64,000 nucleotides of DNA from Aristolochia californica (lineage: Eukaryota; Streptophyta; Magnoliopsida; Piperales; Aristolochiaceae), in assembly GCA_029961685.1 (NCBI GenBank), contig JARWKL010000010.1:20448087-20512086 (forward strand). Reading direction: 5' to 3'. How positions within the stretch are numbered: the stretch's first letter is position 1; each line of letters opens with the position of its first letter. Both the position numbers and the translations under genes were made by a program. Below, piece by piece: positions 43,951-54,784 of the stretch. The notes below the pieces were generated by a model. The model searched no databases, had not been told where the DNA came from, and worked only from the letters and a program-made list of their open reading frames with translations.

Positions 43951-44075
43951 GAAATTGTAAATTCCCTCTTCCTCTTCCTTTTCGAATAGGGTTTCTCAAA
44001 CCCGATGGATTTTTTGTATTTCGAATGAGAGTTTGATAATACAGAAACCTCTCTGAAATCAGAGAGATTTATAGC
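43951..44075. other. Junction filler between gypsies K and M
   Basis: About 125 bases unlike any other part of the window (CCCTCTTCCTCTTCCTTTTC, GAAACCTCTCTGAAATCAGA). It separates a truncated plus-strand LTR from a truncated minus-strand pol. It marks a deletion or rearrangement point. Confidence 0.5.
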
Positions 44076-45518
44076 TGGTTCGGTGTCCTTCCATTGGACT
44101 AGAATCTCCGACTGGTCATTAATAAGGTGGGCACGCAATACCGTAGCTGGAGTAAGAATAACCCGCCCATTGTCCACCGGAGGAAGTGACGGGTTTGAAG
44201 GAGGAGGTGGACCTTGAAAGTGTTTAAGTAAGGAGACATGGAACACATCAAGAAGTTTGGCCATTGTTGGAAGTTGTAGTTGATAGGCGATTGGCCCGAC
44301 ACGCCGAATAATAGAGAAAGGTCCAAAGTACTTTGAAGAAATTTTATGAAGGTATTGGCCTGCTATTGAGTGTTGGCAGTAAGGTTGGAGTCGTAACCAT
44401 ACGTATTCCACTTCCTTGTATGCGATATCCCGATGTCCCTTATCATAGAAGTCCTTCATACGAACTTGTACTTTGAGTAGGCGAGCCGAAATATTCTGTA
44501 GCAATTAGTCCCGTTCAATTAGTGCCTGATCAATAGAGTCCACTCAGGTGGACCCTGGAGTATACAAGAGAAGCCGAGGAGGATCTCTTCCATAAAGAAT
44601 GCTGAATGGAATAGACTGCATTACGGTGTGGAAGCAAGTGTTGTAACAATATTCAGCGAACAATAGCCATTGAACCAAGTTTTTAGGACGATGGCCCACT
44701 AGACATCAGAGATACATTTCCACAGTGTGGTTAACTACCTCTGTTTGGCCGTCTATTTGAGGATGATAGGATGAGGAGAATTTCAACTTGGTGCCGCATA
44801 GATGAAAAAGTTCCCGCAAAAAAGTGCTGGTAAAGACCACATCACGATCACTGACAATCAATTCTAGAATGCCATTTAAATGAAAAATATGCTCCAAAAC
44901 TATCTGTGCCACTCTGGATGCCATATATGGGTGTGCCATGGGAATAAGTTGAGCATACTTAGAGAACCTATCCACCACTACAAATAATACCAATTTGCCG
45001 CAAGATTGTGGAAGACCTTCGACGAAATCCATAGAAATATCGGCCCACACTTGTGTAGGAAGTGCAAGAGGCTGCAGAAGATCCACTGGATTTAAGTGTT
45101 CGGCCTTGTTACGTTGACACACAGGACATGATGTTACATATGCTGCAATGGAGGTCTTCATAGCCTGCCAATAGAAATCCGATCGAATGTGATGCAATGT
45201 TTTCTGTATGCCTTCTTGAGTGTTGTCATGGTATGCATAGATGATGGCTGAAACAAACTCTGAAGTGTGTGGTACATATAAGCATAATTTGTAGTAAATT
45301 AGAGAATCCTGAATGGCCCATCTAGAGTTCAGTGCTCCCTCTGTAATTTTGTTGTGCTGATTGAGAAAAACCGGTTTGCTAGCATTTTCTTTCTTTACCA
45401 AGTCTAAAAGAATAGAACGAGGCTGGCTGATAGCAGTGGAGTCTCCATATGTCGTGACAAGGCATCGACCGCCTTGTTTAATCGCCCAACGCCGTATTCC
45501 ACTGTAAAGTTGAATCAC
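44076..45518 (-). pseudogene. Gypsy M integrase and truncated chromodomain
   Basis: The minus strand has WAIQDSLIYYKLCLYVPHTS, the zinc region AYHDNTQEGIQKTLHHIRSD and VTSCPVCQRNKAEHL, then the core VLFVVVDRFSKYAQLIPMAH, VSDRDVVFTSTFLRELFHLC and FSSSYHPQIDGQTEVVNHTV. After a gap of broken frames it reads VRMKDFYDKGHRDIAYKEVE and VLRAHLINDQSEILVQWKDT, where it is cut at 44076. The HHCC zinc finger is intact here, unlike in A and K. No 3' LTR follows. Confidence 0.9.
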
Positions 45519-45539
45519 TTCAATTTACTAATCCAACGT

Positions 45540-46704
45540 TGTTGAGGAGAAGTCGTGAGGCGCTGTAATGATCAGTACAAATGATAAATGCATGGCCCCA
45601 TAAGTATGGTCTCCAATGTTGCACAACTATGGCCAACCCGATTAACTCGCATTAATATGCTGGCAATTTGTGATGTCGTTCTGTCAACTGTCTGCTGAAA
45701 TATGCAAGAGGGTGAAAGTGTTGTTCTAGAACAGACCCAATGCCCCCACCGGCTGCGGCAGACTTGACCTCAAATAAGTCTTCAAAATTGGGACGTTGCA
45801 GAACTAGGGCGGATGCAAGAGCTAATTTGAGATCTAAGAAGGACTGTGTTGCCAGGTCATTCCAAATAAAGGAATTTTTCTTGAGGAGACTTGTCAATGG
45901 TGCTGCTAATGGTCCATAATTCTTGATAAATTTTCTGTAATATCCTGCCAATCCCAAAAACCCTCTCAAAGCAGAGGTATTCATAGGTTGCGGCCAATCG
46001 GCAATGGCCTGAATTTTGTCGGGATGAACCGTAACCCCATCATGGGAAATAATATGGCCGAGATAGGCCACATGTGATGTCACAAATGAGCATTTAGATT
46101 TCTTTAGATATAGTTGATGTGCATATAACAGTTAAAATACTATTCTTAAATGCTCTAAATGCAAAGTTTCGGACTGGTTGTAAATGAGTATGTCATCAAA
46201 GAAAACAAGTACAAATTTGCGAAGATAGTTGCAGAATACTTCATTCATTAACACCTGGAATGTAGAGGGTGTGTTGGATAACTCAAATGGCATGATCACA
46301 AATTCAAAATGGTCATGATGAGTGTGGAAGGCAATTTTCTCAATGTCGTCTGGATCCATACGAACCTGATGATATCCGGAGTGCAAGTCCAATTTGGTGA
46401 ATATATATGACCCATATAATTCATCTAGAAGCTCCTCCACCACATGAATAGGGAACTTGTCTTTCACAGTTTGTGCACTCAAATCCCAATAATCGACATA
46501 AAATCATCATGTACCATCATGTTTCTTAACGAGGAGGTCTGGTGACGGAAACGGTGAACGACTGCTGCGAATAAGGCCTTGTTGGAGCATGGCTTGGCAC
46601 TGTCTCTCAATTTCATCTTTTTGGAGGTATGGGTAAAGATAAGGGTGAACTACCACCACTTCTGAGCCCTTTTCTAAACATATTCGATGGTCACAATGCC
46701 TCAA
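45540..46704 (-). pseudogene. Gypsy M reverse transcriptase and RNase H
   Basis: RT pieces: [80 protein letters not shown] and FVLVFFDDILIYNQSETLHL. The FFDD pair is intact. Then [20 protein letters not shown] and GFLGLAGYYRKFIKNYGPLA. RNase H: VKSAAAGGGIGSVLEQHFHP and AYFSRQLTERHHKLPAY; the first catalytic Asp of the usual ECDAS is Ala. Stops separate the blocks. Confidence 0.9.
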
Positions 46705-47400
46705 GTGAGGCAGCTCAGAGGGCTCTCTAAAAAAGTCCCAGAAGTCATCTAGGAGATGTTTTATAGTGTTGTCTGGATTGTCCTATGTGTGAAGCGTATG
46801 AATGTGTTGTGGCTTGTCCACTTGACTGCCCTGTAATAGTACTTGTTGTCCTCTAGTTTCAAAACTCATAGTTAAAGCAGTAAATTTCCATAAAATAGGG
46901 CCTTAGGTTTATAACCATTTAATACCCACTACCATATCGAACCTAGCTAGAGGTATGACAAAAATTCTGAAGGAAAGAAAGTCATACCGATTGAGAATTT
47001 TACTTCTTTGTTGATGCCATCACTAGATACTTTTTCTCCATTGGGAACCGAAATAGTTGTTGTTGAGTGTGGAAGGATCTATAGTTGAAGGTGTTGTGCA
47101 ACAGTTAAACTAAGAAAATTATGTGTACTTCTCAAATCCACAAGGCTGACAAGGTCCTGGTCCATCACCAGAGTCCAGACTTGCATAGTTTTGGTGGATT
47201 TCTTAACGGTAATGGCATGCAGAGAGGATTTTGGTGCATCTTCCTCAGTATGATCATCAATCTGTTGTAGTTCTGGAATTTCATCGACTTATAACCAGAA
47301 CAACCTTTTACACTGGTGGCCTGCCCTGTATGGTTCATCACAGTTGTAACATAAGTTCTTTGCCCTATGGTCAGCCATCTCCAAACTAGTTAATTTTCAA
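46705..47400 (-). pseudogene. Gypsy M protease region
   Basis: Frames are broken, but translations of the strand resemble gypsy K's protease: GVKWL-like, TMQVWTLVMDQDLVSLVDL, then RSTHNFLSLTVAQHLQL-type sequence. The place of LVDSGSTH reads LVDLRSTH-like, as in K, which suggests K and M descend from an already protease-defective lineage. This is based on a short by-eye translation. Confidence 0.55.
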
Positions 47401-49030
47401 ATATACTAGGCGGGTGGGTTGCTGGGCCGTGTATCGATTGCAAGAGTAGTAATGGGACTATTTCTAGCCTGTTGCCCTGCTGGAAAAGTTATCTGAGGGG
47501 TAGTGTTTCTCCTCCCTTGCCAACTATTGGAAGTGTTTCGGTCCCCTTGCCAAGTTGTCCTCTTGTTTTGAAATTTTTTTCGAGTTTCCAGTGCGTGAGC
47601 TAGATTCATTGCTCGAGCTAAGTTAGCAGGTGCATGGAGGTCCACCTCTAACCTTAATGACTCATTAAGGCCTGTTGTAAATAAATTGACTTACTGGTCT
47701 ACGCGAACCATCCGTTTGGCTCGTGCCACTTTTTCTTGGAACTATTTTTGATATAGTTCCATTGGACCAGTTTGTTGTAACAACACCAAATCCCCCAGGG
47801 GGTTACTGTGGGTTGTAAGACCAAATCGTATAGTGCATAATTCCTTCAACTCTTCCCAATCCAGCACCAATCTATCCAACTCTACGCGATGAAACCAGAG
47901 TTGTACTTCATTGAGCATGTCGAAGGCGGCCAGTCCCACCTTATCAATTTCTGATGTTCTTTGATGGGTAAAAATATTGTCGCGTCTATATAACCAAATC
48001 ATGGAGTCGTCTAAACCATTAAAAGTAGGAAAATCAAGTTTTTTATACTTGGTATGGTGCTTCCTCCTTGGTTGAAATTTCCAGTCTGGGTAGGAAAGCC
48101 AGTGCGCCCTACAAATTGGTCTCCAAGAGCCCTCTATCTCAGATTATTTCTGGCCTGTTGCCCTGCTGGAAAAGTTATCTGAGGGGTAGTGTTTCTCCTC
48201 CCTTGCCAACTATTGGAAGTGTTTCGGTCCCCTTGCCAAGTTGTCCTCTTGTTTTGAATTTTTTGTCGAGTTTCTAGTGCGTGAGCTAGATTCATTGCTC
48301 GAGCTAAGTCAGCAGGTGCATGGAGGTCCACCTCTAACCTTAATGACTCATTAAGGCCTGCTGTAAATAAATTGACCTGCTGGTCTACGCGAACCATCCG
48401 TTTGGCTCGTGCCACTTTTTCTTGGAACTATTTTTGATATAGTTCCATTGGACCAGTTTGTCGTAACAACACCAAATCCCCAGGGGGTTACTGTGGGCTG
48501 TAAGATCAAATCGTATAGTGCATAATTCCTTCAACTCTTCCCAATCCAGCACCAATCTATCCAACTCTACTCGATGAAACTAGAGTTGTGCTTCATTGAG
48601 CATGTCGAAGGCGGCCAGTCCCACCTTATCAATTTCTGATGTTCTTTGATGGGTAAAAATATTGTCGCATCTATGTAACCAAATCAAGGAGTCGTCTGAA
48701 CCATTAAAAGTAGGAAAATCAAGTTTTTTATACCTTGGTATGGTGCTTCCTCCTTGGTTGAAATTTCCAGTCTGGGTAGGAAAGCCAGTGCGCCCTACAA
48801 ATTGGTCTCCCCCTGTGATGTGTGAGTTGTCTTCTCCTCATTGTTCTGGGGTTGAGTTCCTTCCAGCCGTAATATTTCCCATCTTCCCATAAAGTCTATT
48901 GATCTGGAGGTTCATATTTGGAAGTTGTTCCAACTTCTCCATGATTAAAGTAAACTTTCTTTCATTTTCTGTTTGTGTTTCTTTCTGCGCCTGCTGCCCT
49001 CTGATCATCAATTCTTTTAACTCACTATTG
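47401..49030 (-). pseudogene. Gypsy M gag, with internal duplication
   Basis: Two copies of the gag core lie in tandem. The left one (48002-47406) has MIWLYRRDNIFTHQRTSEID, VGLAAFDMLNEVQLWFHRVE and LVLDWEELKELCTIRFGLTT. The right one (48415-48134 and on) has RVDQQVNLFTAGLNESLRLE, VDLHAPADLARAMNLAHALE and QKIQNKRTTWQGDRNTSNSW. The N-terminal coiled-coil start (about 48890-49020) reads KFTLIMEKLEQLPNMNLQIN. Element N cuts the start at 49039. Confidence 0.85.
47461..48836 (-). repeat. 688-bp tandem duplication in gypsy M gag
   Basis: Copies at about 47461-48148 and 48149-48836, offset 688. Both carry GCCTGTTGCCCTGCTGGAAA, GTTTCGGTCCCCTTGCCAAG and GAAAGCCAGTGCGCCCTACA. They differ at scattered bases. 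The junction holds CCAAGAGCCCTCTATCTC, absent from the other end of the unit. Confidence 0.85.
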
Positions 49031-49038
49031 TTGGGTTC

Positions 49039-49465
49039 TGTTATGCACGCAATAACATTATTATTTTAGTGTTTTATTTAATTTACTTTATTTTATTTCA
49101 GTTTTAGGTCACATGGGTATTTTTGGAATTATTTATTAATAGGGATATTTTTGGAATAATTTATTCATAGGGATATTTTTGTAATATTTTATTAAACCCT
49201 AACAGGGTGAGCCCTATTTAAGGGGTAAGAGTAATGAGAAAAGAAAGTATTCAAGTATTAAGAATTAGGTTAAATCTAGCGTAAAGAGGCTTAGAGTTCT
49301 CCTCAACGAGCTATACGGTTTTCAAGCTTCCCTTAGGCTTGATCTTCGTTTTCGTCTTCCCCATGTCTTCCTACTACCCCTACGGTAATGCTTGGAATAT
49401 CCGTAACCCGTGGCAGACCCCAGATCCTCCGAAAGAATCCTTGTGTCAGATCCGGGACCATAACA
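49039..49465 (+). repeat. 5' LTR of element N
   Basis: TGTTATGCACGCAATAACAT to CCGGGACCATAACA. It contains CCCTATTTAAGGGGTAAGAG, a likely core promoter region. Confidence 0.9.
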
Positions 49466-50402
49466 ACTGGTATCAGAGTGGGAACACAATGGGTTATTCT
49501 ATATCCCAAGAAAGATGGATTGCTATGGGTAAAGAATTGGAGGAAATATGAACGCGGTTAGATGCTTCCATTGAACGTTCGACAGCTGCTGCCTCGGACG
49601 AGCAGAAAGGCCAATGGCCAGGAACTCCAGCGGCGTCGACATCACAATTTGGGGATTCCAAAATTCCAAAAACGGCGGCACTGGAAATTCCGAGGGCACT
49701 CGAAATCTTCGAGCAAGCGCAAAACTCCCGATTCGCCTCCAAGTGGTGCGATTCGCCATCGGAGTAGCAGGCGACTCAGTCGCGTCCCTCGGGTCCGTCG
49801 GCAAACTTTCCGAGGGCCCTCTGCCTAGGAAAAATTCCAAGCGGCAACGCCTCAGCGGGCTTCTCGTTGCCACCGGCGAAGCAGGATAGTTCGTCGACGC
49901 CGTAAGCAACTTTTCCGCAAGGGATCTCGGTTCCGGGAGGCTGAGCAATGACAATTCATAAGTTTCCAAGAGCCCTCTATCTCGAAAACTATCTAGGCAG
50001 CGAAGCCCCGACGGGCTGCGATTCGCCACCGAAAAATCAGACGATTCCGTCAGTGCCGGGAGAGAGGAAGGAGACGTCCATCGCCGGACTTCGTCGGTGC
50101 CGTGAGGAAAGGATCCGCCGGCCGCAGAGTTCGGGAGCTGTCGAAGGAAGAAGACGACTCCCTATTAAATTTTCCTAACTTAGGAAAATTTAATCGGCCC
50201 GGTCCGCTGAGTCGCACGCCGGACTGGGGTTCCTGAACCGAGTCAACCCAGGTTAACTCGGACCGGCCCAAAAAAAAAAAAGTGGGCAAACAGAGGGGGG
50301 GTCATAGCTATCGCCGATGCTACTTCAGCACCGGTGGAGACGTCGGCATACAGACACTACTTCCGAGCTTGAGGACAAGCTCGTCTTCCAAGGGGGGTGT
50401 AA
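49466..50402 (+). other. Interior of element N
   Basis: Plus strand starts with a gag-like frame MGYSISQERWIAMGKELEEI then a stop, continuing in frame as RLDASIERSTAAASDEQKGQ. The GC-rich middle (49600-50160) keeps a long minus frame (50029-49523) that is probably compositional. Palindrome 4 lies at 50164-50194, followed by GAGTCAACC and GGTTAACTCGG. The end encodes SELEDKLVFQGG. No enzyme domain was found. Confidence 0.7.
50164..50194. repeat. Palindrome 4 (element N)
   Basis: ATTAAATTTTCCTAA, C, TTAGGAAAATTTAAT: perfect 15-base arms around one base. The core equals that of palindrome 2 but the outer arms differ on both sides together. Confidence 0.92.
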
Positions 50403-50829
50403 TGTTATGCACGCAATAATATTAGTATTTTAGTGTTTTCTTTAATTTCCTTTATTTTATTTCAGTTTTAGGTCACATGGGTATTTTTGGAATTATTTAT
50501 TAATAGGGATATTTTTGGAATATTTTATTCATATGGATATTTTTGTAATATTTTATTAAACCCTAACAGGGTGAACCCTATTTAAGGGGTAAGAGTAATG
50601 AGAAAAGAAAGCATTGAAGTATTAAGAATTAGGTTAAATCTAGCGTAAAGAGGCTTAGAGTTCTCCTCAACGAGCTCTATAGTTTTCAAGCTTCCCTTAG
50701 GCTTGATCTTCGTTTTCGTCTTCCCCATGTCTTCCTACTACCCCTACGGTAATGCTTGGAATACCCGTAACCCGTCGCAGACCCCAGATCCTTCGAAAGA
50801 ATCCTTGTGTCAGATCCGGGACCATAACT
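50403..50829 (+). repeat. 3' LTR of element N
   Basis: TGTTATGCACGCAATAATAT to CCGGGACCATAACT; the terminal A is T. TSD GGTTC follows. Confidence 0.9.
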
Positions 50830-50847
50830 GGTTCCCCCATGTTAACC

Positions 50848-50863
50848 TGCTCTGATACCATGT
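50848..50863 (-). other. Primer binding site of gypsy M
   Basis: On the minus strand ACATGGTATCAGAGCAGG lies beside the 5' LTR and contains TGGTATCAGAGC. Confidence 0.85.
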
Positions 50864-51674
50864 TGTTATGGTCCCTGGCCATGGATTGTGTAACTCGGCG
50901 TGGGATTGGTGAATCCACCGCTGTAAGAGAGAGCCATTGCTCTTGATAAGGACGAAAAGAGTCTCCTTTTTACTATTTGTTTGTTGTTCTCGATAAGGGT
51001 TGAGAAACCCTTGATGTTCTTGGATAGGAAAGGGATGGGCCCTGTCTGATCCTGCTGAGAGGGGTTTGGACCCTTCTTGTTCTTGTTGCTGCACATGGCT
51101 GAGACGGGTTAGGGGTCCCTAACCCTACTGCTCGCTGGACTAGAGGCTGAAGCACCTTTAATTTTGGTTGCTCTCGGTATAGGGCTGGAAATCCCCTACC
51201 TTTGCTCGGAAAGAGAGAAAGGAACCCAGTCTTGCTGTTGTGGATGGATTAGAGGCTATAGCCTCTGGTTGAGCTTGGAAAAATAGAAAGAACTGCCCTC
51301 CTTGGTTTCGGTAAGAATAAGATAAAACAGAATTCAAGAGAGAAAGAAGAAAACTCAGATTCAAGAGAGAACCTGTACCTGGAGCTCATCAAGGAGACCT
51401 CCCAACCGTAGAGCTTGTCAAGGATAACTCCAAACCCTGTTAACCTAATTCAATGCTTACCTTTCCTCTATTCCTTTACCCTCTATATAGGGTTTGACGT
51501 CATTAGAGTTTAGGGTTTCACAATTATAATTCTACCCCTACGGTATCTACAATTAAATACTTAATGTAAAAAATATAATTAAAAGCAATGTAAAATATGA
51601 AAGTAAAAGTAATTAACTCAGTGAGTCATTGGCGCGTCCTTTGGGTGGCTCGGTTAGCTATTGAGTCCTCAACA
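50864..51674 (-). repeat. 5' LTR of gypsy M
   Basis: TGTTATGGTCCCTGGCCATG to TATTGAGTCCTCAACA on the plus strand, 811 bp. Its reverse complement matches LTR P (28801-29407) closely. Copia O coding resumes at 51675, so M inserted into O. Confidence 0.88.
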
Positions 51675-53050
51675 GTTGGCTTGGAATTTCTCTTGTATAA
51701 AATGGCAGTCTACCTCAATGTGCTTTGTTCTCTCATGGAAGACCGGATTTGAGGTGATATATATCACCACCTAATTATCGCAATGTAGATATATGGGAGC
51801 TTCTTTATAGAATCTCAGTTCAGTGAGAAGGGATCTAATCCATAGAAGCTCACTAATTGTGTGTGCCATGACCCTGTATTCTGCTTCTGCACTAGACCTT
51901 GCAACTATATTCTGCTTCTTGCTTCTCCATGTAACCAAGTTTCCTCCAACCATTGTACAATATCCTGAAGTAGATTTTCTATCATCCAGGGATCTAGCCC
52001 AGTCTGCATCTGAGAACCCTTCTATGTTGAAGTGACCATGATTCTTACAGAGAAGCCCTCTCCATGGAGCTCTTTTCAAATATCACAATATTCTTTCGGG
52101 TGCTTGCCAATAAGTTGTGGTTTGTGCATGTATTAAAACACCACACTTACTACATATAATATATTCGGTCATGTTTCATAAAGATAAATGAGTTTCCCCA
52201 TAAGTCTTTGATATTTTCCGATATCCATATCTTCTCTAGTACCTGTAGATAATTTTGTATGTGAATCCATAGGGGTTTTTGCTGGTCTACACCCCATCAT
52301 TTCAGTCTCCTCTAGTAGATCAAGGACATACTTCTTTTGAGATACTATAATCCCATGTTCGGACTGTAGTACTTCAATACTTAGAAAGTATTTAAGTAGT
52401 CCAAGATCATTTGTCTTGAATTCTTCACTAATCTTTTCCTTGGTTTCTTGAATGCCCTCAAGATCAATGCCAGTTAAGACAATATCATCAACATATATGG
52501 CCTAAATCACTTTCCCTTTAGATGTGTCTTTAAGAAACATGGAGTGATCTACAGAACATCTGTGAAATCTGGCCCGTATCAGTGCTTGGCTAAATTTATC
52601 AAACCATTCATGAGGAGAATGTTTCTGACCATAAAGGGATTTTTTCAATCAAATTTCTTCTCTTATATCTCCATTGAGGAAAGCATTTTTCACATCAAGC
52701 TGGTAGGCAGGCCAGGAAGAATTAGTAGCAAGAGATAATAAAATATGTACCAACTTCATTTTGGCCACCAGAGAGAATGTTTCCTCATAATCGATCCCAT
52801 AACACTGCGTATAGCCTTTGGCAATGAGGCGGGCCTTAAGGTGAGCAACTGACCCATCTAGATTGTGTTTAACTATATAGACCCACTTATAGCCAATAAG
52901 TTTTTTTTCCTGGTGGAAGAGAAACTAGAGCCCATGTCTGATTCTAAAAGAGTGCCTGCATTTCTTCGTTCATTGCCACCTTCCACCCTCGATGTTTCAG
53001 AGCCTCTTGATAGGACTGTGGGTCAGATATTGAGGAGATAGACACAAAAA
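51675..53050 (-). pseudogene. Copia O reverse transcriptase and RNase H
   Basis: RNase H (52079-51771): NHGHFNIEGFSDADWARSLD, RKSTSGYCTMVGGNLVTWRS, VARSSAEAEYRVMAHTISEL and EAPIYLHCDN. RT (52900-52140): the minus strand encodes YQLDVKNAFLNGDIREEI-like sequence, LYGQKHSPHEWFDKFSQA, then the region of AIYVDDIVLTGIDLEGIQ, and KYFLSIEVLQSEHGI. Frames are broken in many places. It is truncated at its C-terminal end by gypsy M and is the same family as copia C. Confidence 0.85.
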
Positions 53051-53605
53051 ATTGACAACATGAAGAGGATAAACGATGGTGAGATACAAAATTGGATATG
53101 GGGTGAGAAGTAGAGGGCTTATTGCAAGTTTTGGGTTCTTTTCTTAAGGGGATGGGTCGAGTATCATATTGTGGTCCAAAAGGAACAAAAAATGGACTTA
53201 CCTCAATGGGATCCACATACTTCGCAGGTGTGGTGTAAGCCAATGCTTCAGGGGGTTGAATAGTTTGCGTAGCACAGGGCACAACAGGTTGAGGAGAGGC
53301 AGGTATAGAAGAGAGACTTGGAGGGGCATTGTCAGAGTAGTATGAAGAGTCTTTAAAAAAGTTACATCCCTAGACACAAGTAACCTTGGGAGAGTGGGGT
53401 TGTAGCAAATAGAACTCTTTTGCATGAGAGGGTATCCTAAGAAGATACATTTGATAGATTTTGGATCAAGTTTACTATGTTGTGGGAGGTAATATGAACA
53501 AAACATGTACAACCGAAGACTTTCAAGGGAAGTGAAAAAGGATCACCATGTGGAAACAATAAGGAATATGGGGATTTATGACTGAGAATGAAAGAAGGTA
53601 GCCTA

Positions 53606-54090
53606 TGTTAAGTTGTGGTGCCTAATTAATGCCCTACGCTGAGTTTGAGAATTTTACTCTTGTGTCGGCGGTTGCCCTAATTTTCTCTTTATAGAAGAGG
53701 GATGCCGCTATTAGGGTTTGATTATCATCTCTAGTTGCAGCCCGAGAGGTTAGAGAGAAACACTATAAGTGTGTGATTTCTCTTGTAAACTATTTCATTT
53801 TCATAGTGGATTACTACAACGGTGAAAGATAGGACGTAGTCTAACCTTGAGGCAAACCTATATAAATCTTGTTGAGAGGTTAGAGAGAAACACTATAAGT
53901 GTGTGATTTCTCTTGTAAACTATTTCATTTTCATAGTGGATTACTACAACGGTGAAAGATAGGACGTAGTCTAACCTTGAGGCAAACCTATATAAATCTT
54001 GTTGTTCTTTTGCGTGCTTATTTTTCCTTTCTTTCGTGATTATTATTATTGTTCTCATTCGTTTGGCATTAGGGCATTTAATTCCTAATG
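53606..54090. mobile_element. Insertion Q, probably a solo copia LTR, TSD GCCTA
   Basis: It is flanked by GCCTA at 53601-53605 and 54091-54095. It begins TGTTAAGTTGTGGTGCC. The interior has AGTGGATTACTACAACGG and GATAGGACGTAGTCTAACCT, text typical of the R/U5 part of copia LTRs, followed by AAATCTTGTTGTTCTTTTGC. The right end reads AATTCCTAATG, not CA, so the 3' edge is atypical. It contains a 130-bp tandem duplication. Confidence 0.65.
53744..54003. repeat. 130-bp exact tandem duplication within Q
   Basis: Units 53744-53873 and 53874-54003, each starting GAGAGGTTAGAGAGAAACAC and ending ATATAAATCTTGTT. No difference between the copies was seen by eye, so it is recent or an assembly duplicate. 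Confidence 0.92.
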
Positions 54091-54784
54091 GCCTATTTAT
54101 AAGAAAGCTTACAATAAGGATGGCATGTGGCCTATAAAAGTATGGTACTTTCATGGTATACAATAACCTATGAGCTACCTCAAGAATGTGGTGGTTCTTT
54201 CGTTTTGTACAACATTCTATTGGGGTGTGTAGGCATAAGATGTTTGGTGGATAATGCCATTCTCTTGACAAAAATAGTCAAGATCTCTGGAAGTTTATTC
54301 TTTGGTATTATCAGACCTAAGTACTTTGATTTTCTGACCAAATTGAGTGACAACCATAGCATCAAAGGATTTAAAAATGGATGGTATTTCTGATCACTCT
54401 TTTAAGATAAATAGCCAAGTGGTACAAGTAAAATCATCAATAAAGATAATAACTACTTGACTTGAGAAAATTTTGAGACACTCAAGGGTCCCCATACATT
54501 TGTTTGAATCAACGAAAAAGGAGCAACACTTTTAAGTTCTAGATGAGGTGAGTATGTGGTCCTCTGGTGTTTGCTCAGTTGACACACTTCACAATTTAAA
54601 CTTGACCAATCCTAAAGGTAGGAAAAAGAAGATAAAGAGATCACGCTGATGGATATCCCAACTGATTATGCTATAGACTTGTCTCAATTTCCTTTTTTGA
54701 GACGGTATTTATTTGAGGCATGTCCAAGTAGTAGAACCCCCCTTGTTCATGGCCTCCACCAATCACCTGCTTCATTGTAAGATC

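Larger units (their letters stand above)
49039..50829 (+). mobile_element. Small non-autonomous gypsy derivative N
   Basis: 1.79-kb element with 427-bp LTRs (49039-49465 and 50403-50829), TSD GGTTC (49034-49038 and 50830-50834), primer site ACTGGTATCAGAGTGGG right after the first LTR and a polypurine tract CCAAGGGGGG before the second. Counting by eye gives about 17 to 18 differences between the LTRs (roughly 4%). The interior has only a gag-like N-terminus, a GC-rich middle and the final pol codons LEDKLVFQGG. It is inserted at the gag start of gypsy M. Confidence 0.9.
53051..54700 (-). pseudogene. Copia O integrase, interrupted by LTR Q
   Basis: Pieces include SKLDPKSIKCIFLGYPLMQK, YNPTLPRLLVSRDVTFLKT and, beyond Q, KRKNHHILEVAHRLLYTMKV and YFYRPHAILIVSFLINRP. 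These correspond to 23950-24408 of copia C. Removing Q (53606-54090) and one GCCTA rejoins the frame. The upstream core around 54270-54700 is in broken frames. Confidence 0.85.

Noticed and set aside
49523..50029. 168-codon minus-strand protein in element N
   Set aside because: It lies in GC-rich DNA opposite a gag-like plus frame, has no recognisable domain and is Arg/Pro/Ser-rich as expected from composition.
53606..54090. DNA transposon with terminal inverted repeats
   Set aside because: The ends share a weak inverted AATGCCCTA-like match, but the interior carries LTR-type R/U5 sequence and the 5-bp TSD fits an LTR.
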